DNA of 12,415 nt from Halobacteriales archaeon QH_10_65_19 (GTDB lineage Archaea; Halobacteriota; Halobacteria; Halobacteriales; Haloarculaceae). Every line of letters starts with the position of its first letter. Position 1 is the first letter of the stretch. This document shows, piece after piece, positions 5,274 to 12,159 of this stretch. The translations under genes were made by a program, and so were the position numbers. Location: positions 1-12,415 of the forward strand of contig PXQK01000055.1 in the NCBI GenBank assembly GCA_003022085.1. Direction: 5' to 3'. The notes under the pieces were generated by a model. The model had not been told where the DNA came from and searched no databases. It saw only the letters and a list, made by a program, of their open reading frames with translations.

Positions 5274-6502
5274 AGCAGACGACGACCCGGCTCGATCAGG
5301 CCAAACGGTTCGGCGGGTGGGTGCTGGCGGCGCTCGTGATCGCGGCGCTAGTCGTCGCCGCGCTGATCATCTCGGGGCTGATCGGGTTCGTGCCATCTCC
5401 ACAGGTGCGGGTACTCGGGGTCACGCTGCCCCCTGAGTGGACCGCGTTCGTCGGCGCGTTCACGCTTGCGCTTGTACTGATCCTCACGTACGTCTACCTC
5501 GCACGGCTCGTGCGGAGCAGCCTCCAGAAGCTTCTGGAGTTCTGGCGCGGTCTCCCAGGGTGGGTCCAGGCGATCGTGCTGGGTGTGGTGGCCGGAGCGG
5601 TCGCGGGGTTCAGCCTGTACCTGACCAACGTGTACCTCTACTGGTTCGAGATCACGACGATGGTCGGGCTCAGCGTCGCGACCGGCGTCATCGTGACGCT
5701 TTTGACGATCTGGCTCCGCGACCAGGGCTGGACACTCCGGGAGTGGGTTCGGGTACTGACGACGAGCGCGTTGATCGCCGGGATCGTCGCCATCGTGGGG
5801 AGCTTCGCGTTCGCTGGCGTTGTGCCGGGGTGGACCCCACCCGCGGTGTTTCTGGCCGGGTGGGCGATCTGTCTGTACCTCCAGTTCAGGCGGCACCAGG
5901 CGATCGGCGGGTCGTTCGTCACGCGCGTTCTCACGCAGACGGGATACGCACAGATGCGGCAGGTCGAGACAGTCCCGGTTTCGGTTGGAACAGGAATGGT
6001 GTTCGCGTTCGTCATCGCCGCGCTCGTGGGGACGTTCGGGACGGCTCCCGAAAGCACGGTCCGGCGTGCGGCCTTCTCGGTCGTACTGGTCTGGCCAGTG
6101 ATCACGGTCGCCACGTCGTTTGGCTGGCCCAGCCGCGAGCGGACCGCCCTGGTAATCGTCGATATAAACGTGCGGAGTTCGACCGACCTCAGGGAGGTCA
6201 CGATCCGGAATCTGGGCGACCAACCGGTCGATCTTCGGGGTGCCAAGATGACAGACGCACACGACAAGCTGTACAGGGTGGCGATCAGCGCGTCGCTGGG
6301 CGCCGGCGAGACTGCCAAGTTCGAGATTCCCCAGAGCTTCGAGATGGCGATCCACGACAGATACGAAGTGTTCTCGCTGCCCTTCGGGCTGGTGGTGACC
6401 AGAGAGGCGGCCGAGCCCAGGGTCGTGACCCGAGACGGACGGCTGTACAAACTGCTGTGGATCGACCAGCTGCCCGAGTCCGGCGAGGGGGCCGCCGCAT
6501 GA
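5255..6502 (+). CDS. Multi-pass membrane protein with C-terminal lamin-tail-like domain
   Basis: The 415 residues start MAVQGLEQTTTRLDQAKRFG and contain about eight hydrophobic helices, roughly at 22-46, 62-86, 103-126, 133-153, 168-190, 195-211, 242-262 and 272-290. After these comes a soluble domain. VIVDINVRSSTDLREVTIRNL, GDQPVDLRGAKMTD and the SLGAGETAKFEIP strand have the layout of lamin-tail-type beta domains (x-I-x-N-x-G-x-x-x-VDL-x-G-x-x-x-x-D, then a L-x-x-G-E strand). Such domains usually bind surfaces, nucleic acid or other proteins. The C-terminus ends LLWIDQLPESGEGAAA. Its stop overlaps the start of the giant disordered gene (ATGA, 6499-6502). I do not recognise a named family. 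In this setting an anchor tying the CIS or its accessory protein to the cell membrane is an attractive inference. A transporter is less likely, since charged residues within the helices are few and no signature was seen. Confidence 0.85.
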   Translation: MAVQGLEQTTTRLDQAKRFGGWVLAALVIAALVVAALIISGLIGFVPSPQVRVLGVTLPPEWTAFVGAFTLALVLILTYVYLARLVRSSLQKLLEFWRGLPGWVQAIVLGVVAGAVAGFSLYLTNVYLYWFEITTMVGLSVATGVIVTLLTIWLRDQGWTLREWVRVLTTSALIAGIVAIVGSFAFAGVVPGWTPPAVFLAGWAICLYLQFRRHQAIGGSFVTRVLTQTGYAQMRQVETVPVSVGTGMVFAFVIAALVGTFGTAPESTVRRAAFSVVLVWPVITVATSFGWPSRERTALVIVDINVRSSTDLREVTIRNLGDQPVDLRGAKMTDAHDKLYRVAISASLGAGETAKFEIPQSFEMAIHDRYEVFSLPFGLVVTREAAEPRVVTRDGRLYKLLWIDQLPESGEGAAA

Positions 6503-9500
6503 CTGACGAAGCTGTCGACTGCGACGGGTCCGGGTACGACGGGCTAGAACCGATCGCGGTTGCGGCCGCGCCCGACGAGATAGCGCTGCTCGCGAGCCGC
6601 GACCCCCGGGGTACGGCGCGTGACCCGACAGTGACCGCCGTCCTCGAAGCGGGCGTGCCGACGGCACTGACCGGTCCGCAGACGCTCACCACTCTCGGCG
6701 CGACACGGAGACTCCCGATACTGCTCGGCGGTGACGACCGGGGCCCGGAGCGCGGCTGGACGCCGTTCGCGTCGTTGATCGTCCGGCGACACGCGCCGAC
6801 GACCCACGAGGTGGAACCGAGCCCCTGGGGAACCGGGGCAGAGGTAGGTCGGGATGACGGCCGCGAGCGGCCCACCGATAGGCAGGAGTCTACCTCGACA
6901 CCGGACGGAGCTGGAACGCCGTCTCTGGAGCCTCGTAACCCGCCGAGGGACCGAGTATCCGCGGGCTTTCCGACCCACCGCCCGACCGAACCGACGGGCA
7001 GTTCACGGCCCGGACAGTCCCCGGGCCACTCCAGCGAGCGGGAAACCGGCCGCGGGACGGATGTGGCCACCGAGCAGGGTGCCGGGCACGGTGAACTGCC
7101 GTCGGATCCCGGGACTGATCCGCCGGGCAAGGGCGCGACTGCAGACGAGTTGTCGGCCCCAGGCGGACCGACGGCGTCGCCTGAGACACAGGAACGGACC
7201 GGCCAGGAGCGGCGACGGGATCGAGAGGGGGTCGACCGGCCGGTGGAAGCTGCTGGTGAGCCGTCGGCAGGGGCCAGCGAAGGCAGTCGGCCAGCAGGGC
7301 GGCTGTCCCGGCAGCCGATATCCCCGGGGGTGATCGGCCACCGGTCGATCGCTGTGACCGTCACGGAAAGGGCTGACGACGACCGTGGTTCCGGCCGGAC
7401 GCGCGTCGGGTCACCGTCGTTTTCGTACCGGCAGGCCCGACCCCGGACGGACACCGGCCCTGCGGACGCGGAAGCCGGTGAAGAACCCGACACGACGACG
7501 GCCTCGACGAGCGCAGCCGACGCGGTCGAGAACCGGCCGACCGCGCCCGACGACCGGCCGGCTGGACCCGGTCACAGGACGACGGCTGCAACCGATGATC
7601 GATCGGTTTCACCGGACAATCAGCCGGTCTTGGCCCGCCACCGGCAAGCCACAGCAGACAATCGGGTGGGTGCACGCAGCGGTCGGACACCCCCAGCGGA
7701 CGAACGTAGCGACTGGACGCTCGTCACTGAGACGGAGCGCGAGCGCGTGGCCACGAGCGGGGAGCAAAGGAGAGCGGGCCTTGGCACCTCCGACGGTGCA
7801 GGAACGCAGCTCGAGCAGCTCGTCGGGGGGCGACTCACGGCCGGGGATGCTGGGACGCGGATCGAGCGGCTCGCCGAGGAACGAGCCGCGACCGAGGATG
7901 CCAGTGGGGCATCACGACCGCGAGAGCCTCTCGACAGCGGGGACGCTGCCGAGACTGTCGATACGGGCGTCGCGCCGACGGATCGGGGCGGGTCACCCGC
8001 GGGTCGAGCGCCTGGGCGCGGGCCGACCCCCCCGGGCCTGACCGTCCAACGGTTCAGTGTCGGTCCGACCGGGGTGTCGACGCCATCTCGGGTGGACCAG
8101 CCACGGGCCGACACAGCGGTGCTGGCCGGCGGCAGAACGCACGCCGAGACGAGCAACACGACCGGCGGAAGCCGACCCGATGGTGTCACACGGCCGCCCG
8201 GTGAGCCACGAGAGAGCGGCGAGCAACGGACGAGCCACGCGGACCGGCCTCGCGGCAGTGAGCGACCAGTCGACCGGGAAACGTCCGGCGCGGAACCCGA
8301 GCAGCCGGTGACCGAATCCAAGCCGACGCCGGCGCGGAGTATTCGGCGAACGGTTCCGTCGCCGACCGCATTCACGACGCTATCGGGGGGCAGCGCCGGG
8401 GTCGGGGCCAGCACTGGCGAGTGGCGCCCGCCAGCCGGCCCCCCAGAGGACGCAAGCGGACGAGGTGCAGGTGGGATCGAGAGCCCGGCCGGCGGCGGCC
8501 GCACCGGCGACCGGTTGACGCCGACACTCACCCCGCTACTGACTCGGCTTGTCACCGGCGAGCGCGGTGGGGTCGCCACCGATCAACGCGACGGACGCAG
8601 CGAGATCACCCCCGACCAGCCCGTGGCGACGGCCGATGTCGATCGGTCTGTCGGGGAGCGGGCAGTGCCGGGGGACCGACGTAGTCCGCCGTCGCTTGGG
8701 TTCACGTACCTAACGCTGCCGGGAACGGCGGAGACCGGGTCGCCGCCATCGCAGTCCAGACAGCCGGGCTTCCCGACACTCCGGCCGGCGGTACAGAGCC
8801 GTTCAGCGGCCGAACCCCGCGGCCGCCGCGGGGAGGGTCTCGCCGACGCCGGCGTGGCCGAGCCGGCCGCCGACGCCCCGGAAGCGCAAGCGAAATCCAC
8901 CGGGAGGCCACGCATGCCCCGGCTAACCGACGCCACCCTCTCGGAACCGGACAGTCGGGCGGGTAGCGCCACGGGAGGCGACCGCGGGACGGTCGCGCCG
9001 ACGCCCCCGCGATTGCAGGTTGAGTCAGGTCCGGCCGGGATCGCCCCGGAACATCGCGACCGTTCGGCAGCCAGGGCTGGAGCGTCCAGCGGGGAAAAAT
9101 TAATGACGGTCGGGGCGGGTGGTAGAACCACTGATGCAGGGGAACAGACGGAGATGCCATCCCTGACGCTCCAGCGCCCGGCAGGTGGAGCCGCCGAGCA
9201 GGGGGGACAGTCGCGCTCGTCGCAGCCGTCGAGCACCGACCGGTCGGGCGGCCGGAGCGACACGGCCGGATCGGCCGAGCCGGCCAGCAGACCGTCGCAG
9301 TCGCAGGATATCTCCGGGACGCCCGCACCCTCGGTCCGCGCCGATCGGCCCGGCGGAGCGGTACCCGGCACGAGCCGTGGGGCACGGTCGGCCGCGAGCG
9401 GCGGGACCAGGGACGACGTCGGTCACGGGAGCCGGCCACCCGAGGGTCGGGAGACGGCGCCGCTGTACCCTGATCTGACGGTCAAGCGGCTCGCGCCCCG

Positions 9501-9726
9501 GATCGACGTGACGCGCCGCGAGACGCGGCAGGACATCCCCCACCGGTCGACCGGCGGGGGGCGCGATCCAGAACACGGGGGGGACGCGACGGACCTGGCC
9601 GACCGGTTCGCTGGCGGCGGCCGCCGTCGCGAGCCCCGCTCGGGCGATATCAACCACGTTGTCGAGAAGCTGTACCGGGAGATCGAACGCAAGCGGCGGA
9701 TCGAGCGGGAACGGCGGGGGCTGTAG
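6499..9726 (+). CDS. 1075-residue disordered, repeat-rich CIS-locus protein
   Basis: The start is the ATG overlapping the membrane gene's stop, giving MTDEAVDCDGSGYDGLEPIA; the same frame runs open further left inside the membrane gene but is only a shadow there. Residues 1-100 look foldable (EPIAVAAAPDEIALLASRD, ATRRLPILLGG). Residues ~100-990 are almost all G, T, P, R, D, S, A, E and Q with hardly any aromatics: an intrinsically disordered region with degenerate repeats. The short strand-like motif [LI][TI][VL][QKR]R recurs at residues 93-97, 514-518, 889-893 and 993-997. The last 25 residues are a charged helix ending YREIERKRRIERERRGL, which resembles the C-terminal tails of poorly characterised proteins preceding LysM genes in other CIS loci (recollection, not a search). 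The LysM gene begins at the very next base. It could be a flexible ruler, scaffold, surface spacer or baseplate component. The usual coiled-coil tape measure look is absent. Confidence 0.8.
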   Translation: MTDEAVDCDGSGYDGLEPIAVAAAPDEIALLASRDPRGTARDPTVTAVLEAGVPTALTGPQTLTTLGATRRLPILLGGDDRGPERGWTPFASLIVRRHAPTTHEVEPSPWGTGAEVGRDDGRERPTDRQESTSTPDGAGTPSLEPRNPPRDRVSAGFPTHRPTEPTGSSRPGQSPGHSSERETGRGTDVATEQGAGHGELPSDPGTDPPGKGATADELSAPGGPTASPETQERTGQERRRDREGVDRPVEAAGEPSAGASEGSRPAGRLSRQPISPGVIGHRSIAVTVTERADDDRGSGRTRVGSPSFSYRQARPRTDTGPADAEAGEEPDTTTASTSAADAVENRPTAPDDRPAGPGHRTTAATDDRSVSPDNQPVLARHRQATADNRVGARSGRTPPADERSDWTLVTETERERVATSGEQRRAGLGTSDGAGTQLEQLVGGRLTAGDAGTRIERLAEERAATEDASGASRPREPLDSGDAAETVDTGVAPTDRGGSPAGRAPGRGPTPPGLTVQRFSVGPTGVSTPSRVDQPRADTAVLAGGRTHAETSNTTGGSRPDGVTRPPGEPRESGEQRTSHADRPRGSERPVDRETSGAEPEQPVTESKPTPARSIRRTVPSPTAFTTLSGGSAGVGASTGEWRPPAGPPEDASGRGAGGIESPAGGGRTGDRLTPTLTPLLTRLVTGERGGVATDQRDGRSEITPDQPVATADVDRSVGERAVPGDRRSPPSLGFTYLTLPGTAETGSPPSQSRQPGFPTLRPAVQSRSAAEPRGRRGEGLADAGVAEPAADAPEAQAKSTGRPRMPRLTDATLSEPDSRAGSATGGDRGTVAPTPPRLQVESGPAGIAPEHRDRSAARAGASSGEKLMTVGAGGRTTDAGEQTEMPSLTLQRPAGGAAEQGGQSRSSQPSSTDRSGGRSDTAGSAEPASRPSQSQDISGTPAPSVRADRPGGAVPGTSRGARSAASGGTRDDVGHGSRPPEGRETAPLYPDLTVKRLAPRIDVTRRETRQDIPHRSTGGGRDPEHGGDATDLADRFAGGGRRREPRSGDINHVVEKLYREIERKRRIERERRGL
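7528..7677 (+). repeat. Degenerate 21-bp / seven-residue tandem repeat inside the disordered protein
   Basis: Residues 344-393 divide into seven units: ENRPTAP, DDRPAGP, GHRTTAAT, DDRSVSP, DNQPVLA, RHRQATA and DNRVGAR. Their common form is D-[DNH]-R-x-x-x-P/A, and the [NDH] position recurs at 345, 352, 359, 367, 374, 381 and 388. One unit has an extra residue. The DNA copies are well diverged, so this is an old amplification maintained at protein level. Confidence 0.55.
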
Positions 9727-10278
9727 ATGTCCGGATCGGGCGGCTCCCTGGAACGGGCCGAGATCGAAATCCTCAACGGAAAAAACAAGGGCGACATCAT
9801 CGAGTGCAAGTTCAACCCACCGGAGTACACCACCCAGAAGGAACTCAACTACGGGGAGTTACAGGCGACCGGGTCTGGCGCGTCGGTCCAGCAGTTCGTC
9901 GACGGCAGCGCCGAGCGGCTGAAAATGGAGCTGTTTTTCGACACCTCCGAACAGCAGGAGGACGTCCGCGACGAGTACGTCAGCGATTTCGACAAGCTGA
10001 CCGAGGTCGATCCGGAGCTACACGCGCCGCCGATCTGCCAGTTCGTCTGGGGGAAGGGGCTCGTGTTCACGGCGCTGGTCGAGCAACTGAACAAGACGTC
10101 CCCGGAGTCGACCGACAAGACGAAAGCCTGGACGGTGACCGAGGGCGACACTCTCTGGCTGATCGCCGCCAAGGAGTACGGGGATCCGACCCACTGGCAT
10201 ACAATCGCCGAAACGAACAACATCCACAACCCGCGCTCGCTGGAGACGGGGCAGGAACTGGAGCTGCCGCCGCTATGA
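9727..10278 (+). CDS. LysM-domain CIS baseplate/hub protein (Pvc7/Afp7-like), shortened
   Basis: The 183 residues begin MSGSGGSLERAEIEILNGKN. The N-terminal part has the CIS LysM-protein signature FNPPEY, QFVDGSAERLKMELFFDT and DPELHAPPICQFVWGKGLVF. The C-terminal ~50 residues are a LysM domain (WTVTEGDTLWLIAAKEYGDP, HWHTIAETNNIHNPRSLETG, ELELPPL). In Afp/PVC-type particles this protein joins the tube end to the central spike. Family members that I know carry a stretch between the FTALVE strand and the LysM domain (often with F-x-PDG-x-P-x-RA and a further strand). Here ALVEQLNKT passes straight into SPESTDKTK, so about 30 residues look missing. The gene starts one base after the stop of the disordered gene. 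Downstream, its stop overlaps an ATG of a small Arg/Cys-rich ORF. Confidence 0.88.
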   Translation: MSGSGGSLERAEIEILNGKNKGDIIECKFNPPEYTTQKELNYGELQATGSGASVQQFVDGSAERLKMELFFDTSEQQEDVRDEYVSDFDKLTEVDPELHAPPICQFVWGKGLVFTALVEQLNKTSPESTDKTKAWTVTEGDTLWLIAAKEYGDPTHWHTIAETNNIHNPRSLETGQELELPPL

Positions 10279-10418
10279 TCGGAGCCCGGGGACCGGCCGG
10301 ACGGCGTGGCCGCCGTGGGCCGGCTGGACGACGTAACTGCCGTGGGCCGAACGGACGACGTAACTGTTGTAGAGCGGCAGGGAAGCAAATGAGCCGCGGA
10401 TGCCGACGGGGGGGATAG
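10275..10418 (+). CDS. Possible 47-residue Arg/Cys/Gly-rich ORF made of 27-bp repeats
   Basis: ATG 10275 overlaps the LysM gene's stop (ATGA) and the ORF runs to TAG 10416-10418, one base before the next gene's GTG. The predicted product starts MIGARGPAGRRGRRGPAGRR, contains four cysteines and about 14 arginines, and is almost wholly built from a nine-residue repeat. Such a strongly basic product is unlike the acidic haloarchaeal proteins around it. The perfect fit of the ORF between two coupled genes favours translation, but repeat DNA can stay open by chance. No family was recognised. Confidence 0.3.
   Translation: MIGARGPAGRRGRRGPAGRRNCRGPNGRRNCCRAAGKQMSRGCRRGG
10286..10366 (+). repeat. 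27-bp tandem repeat, three copies
   Basis: Units lie at 10286-10312, 10313-10339 and 10340-10366. Units 2 and 3 match at 24 of 27 positions, with the three differences adjacent. Unit 1 matches unit 2 at 20 of 27. A shared core is GGACGACGTAACTG in units 2 and 3. The repeat is a multiple of three and keeps the reading frame. Confidence 0.75.
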
Positions 10419-10419
10419 C

Positions 10420-11430
10420 GTGGCGGGTGAGTACAAGGCAATCTATTCGCCGCGGTTCGAACTCACACTCGGCTCGGCCACCTACCGCGAGGGGGGGGGA
10501 CTGGTCCAGGACCTGACCGTCGAGACGACAGTCGAGGGGGCGGACCTGTGTTCGGTGACGCTGAACCACCCCTTCGACCCCGAGCAGCACGACTTCGCCG
10601 ACATGGAGTGGAACGCAATCGAGCCCGGGACCGACATGGAGGTATCGTTGGGGTGGGGCGGCGAGGGTGAGATGAAGCCGGTGTTCGTCGGGACCAGCCA
10701 GTCGGTCAGAACGGAGTTCACGCCCGACGGCGGATCGGTCGCAGTCTCGGGGTACGGCCCCCTGCACGAGATGATGCGAGGGGTCATCGAGCGGTCGTGG
10801 TCGGAGACAACAGTCGTCGACGTTGCCGACGAGGTGCTGGGCGAGTACTTTTCGACAGTCGAGGCCGACGGGTCGGGCAGCCAGCGCAACCGGATCATCC
10901 AGCACAAAAAAAACGACTACCGGTTCCTCCGGCGGCTCGCAGACGAGTACGGCTTCGAGTTCTACGCCGAGCGTGACACGGCCTACTTCACGCCGCGGTC
11001 GTCGCTGGGCGGAGACCCGGACGTGACGCTGACCTACGGCAACGCGCTGGATTCGTTCTCCGGGGAGGTCACCGCCGCCGACCAGGTCGAGAGCGTCGAG
11101 GTGCGGTACTGGGACATGAGCGCCGAGGAGGAAGTCGTCGGGTCGGCCTCCGGCGGGGACGGCGAGGGCAAGGAGGTGTTCCGGGTTGCCTGCAATTCAA
11201 AGGAGGAGGCCGACGCTATCGCCGAGGCGAAGCTCTCGGCGCTGTCGATGGACCAGGCGACGGGTCACGGCGAAACCGACGGCATCCCCGGGTTGACGGC
11301 CGGTGCGATCCTCGAGCTAGCCGAACTGGGCGACCGGTTCAGCAGTAACTATTATGTTACCCGGGTATCACACCGCATGGGAGGGTCAGGGTATCGGACA
11401 TCGTTCGAAGTAACGGAGATACCAGAATGA
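10420..11430 (+). CDS. gp27/gpD-like CIS hub protein (VgrG N-terminal part, phage late control D type)
   Basis: The GTG start at 10420 gives a 336-residue protein beginning MAGEYKAIYSPRFELTLGSA, preceded by a G-rich stretch (10408-10414) five bases upstream. It shows the hub-protein order: a first barrel (VQDLTVETTVEGADLCSVTLNHPFD), EPGTDMEVSLGWGGEGE, FVGTSQSVRTEF, a VSGYGPLHEMMRG helix, the IIQHKKNDYRFLRRLADEYGFEFYAERD segment typical of gpD/VgrG N-terminal domains, and a second barrel ending in YYVTRVSHRMGGSGYRTSFEV. The trimer forms the cylinder on top of the needle and connects to the tube. PVC and Afp have this fused to the gp5-like part as one Pvc8-type protein; here the two parts are separate coupled genes, as in phage P2 (gpD and gpV). 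The stop overlaps the next start by four bases (ATGA). Confidence 0.9.
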   Translation: MAGEYKAIYSPRFELTLGSATYREGGGLVQDLTVETTVEGADLCSVTLNHPFDPEQHDFADMEWNAIEPGTDMEVSLGWGGEGEMKPVFVGTSQSVRTEFTPDGGSVAVSGYGPLHEMMRGVIERSWSETTVVDVADEVLGEYFSTVEADGSGSQRNRIIQHKKNDYRFLRRLADEYGFEFYAERDTAYFTPRSSLGGDPDVTLTYGNALDSFSGEVTAADQVESVEVRYWDMSAEEEVVGSASGGDGEGKEVFRVACNSKEEADAIAEAKLSALSMDQATGHGETDGIPGLTAGAILELAELGDRFSSNYYVTRVSHRMGGSGYRTSFEVTEIPE

Positions 11431-12158
11431 GTCAACGACACAACACGCACACGGAGCCGGACAACGCGATCCCGGGGGTTCGGGTCGCAATCGTCCGCGA
11501 CAACGAAGATCCAGAGAACCTGGGCCGGGTAAAACTCGAGTTCCCCTGGCGAGACGCCGACGACGAGAGTTACTGGGCCCGGATCGCGACGGAAATGACA
11601 GGCGACGGGTACGGAACGCATTTTCTGCCGGAAGTCGAGGACGAGGTGCTGGTCAGCTTCGAGAACGGTGACATCCACAGTCCGATCGTGATCGGGTCGC
11701 TGTACAGCGGCGACCGCAAGCCGGCCAACAACAACGCAGACGGCAACAACGACATCCGGGCGATCACCACCCGGAGCGGCCACAAGATCGAGTTCGACGA
11801 TAACGATCAGTCGGGGGCGGTCACGGTCGAGACCAACGCCGGCCACGAGGTCGTGCTCGATGACGAGAGCGGCGGGGAGGCGATCACGATCGAGGACAAG
11901 GCCGGCAACAGCATCGAGATGGACGCCGTCGGGAACTCGATCACACTCACGGCCAAAAAGGAGATCAGCCTGGAGGCACCGACGATCAAGCTCTCGGCGG
12001 ACGCCGAGGTGTCGATCGACGGCGGTACGTCCGTCGACGTCTCGGGGGCCACTGTCGACGTGAGTGGGGGTATGCTGAACGTCGGCAGCGACGGGAACAT
12101 GACGCTCGACGCGAACGGGATGATGATCATCAACGGCGCGATAATCCAACTAAACTGA
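11427..12158 (+). CDS. gp5/gpV-like CIS spike protein (baseplate assembly protein V)
   Basis: The 243-residue protein has an OB-fold at about 14-94: GVRVAIVRDNEDPENLGRVK, the PWRDADDESYWARI strand, then FLPEVEDEVLVSFENGDIHS and PIVIGSLYSG. These are hallmarks of the gp5/VgrG OB domain. Residues ~110-243 form the needle, a series of short strands of the type TTRSGHKIEF, AVTVETNAGHEVVLDD, ITIEDKAGNSIEMD, SITLTAKKEISLEAPTIKLS and VDVSGATVDVSGG. Such strands build a triple-stranded beta-helix. The protein would trimerise and pierce the target, carrying PAAR on its tip. It starts inside the stop of the gp27-like gene (ATGA) and ends one base before the PAAR gene, so all three are probably translated together. 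Confidence 0.93.
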   Translation: MSQRHNTHTEPDNAIPGVRVAIVRDNEDPENLGRVKLEFPWRDADDESYWARIATEMTGDGYGTHFLPEVEDEVLVSFENGDIHSPIVIGSLYSGDRKPANNNADGNNDIRAITTRSGHKIEFDDNDQSGAVTVETNAGHEVVLDDESGGEAITIEDKAGNSIEMDAVGNSITLTAKKEISLEAPTIKLSADAEVSIDGGTSVDVSGATVDVSGGMLNVGSDGNMTLDANGMMIINGAIIQLN

Positions 12159-12159
12159 T

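Noticed and set aside
5437..6498. Frame of the giant disordered protein stays open for ~350 codons upstream, inside the membrane gene
   Set aside because: The membrane gene has clear hydrophobic helices in its own frame. The upstream part of the other frame is Arg-rich shadow sequence with no foldable character. The ATGA overlap at 6499-6502 gives a natural start.
5348..6667. 439-residue ORF on the - strand
   Set aside because: It is antisense to the membrane gene, rich in Arg/His/Pro from GC-skewed codons, and has no domain signature. It is a typical antisense shadow in high-GC DNA.
7620..8579. 319-residue ORF on the - strand opposite the disordered gene
   Set aside because: Low-complexity Ser/Pro/Val composition is expected from the reverse of G/T/P/R-rich coding sequence. 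There is no start context or homology.
10286..10366. CRISPR-like array
   Set aside because: The 27-bp units are directly adjacent with no spacers and are divergent, so they are ordinary tandem repeats.
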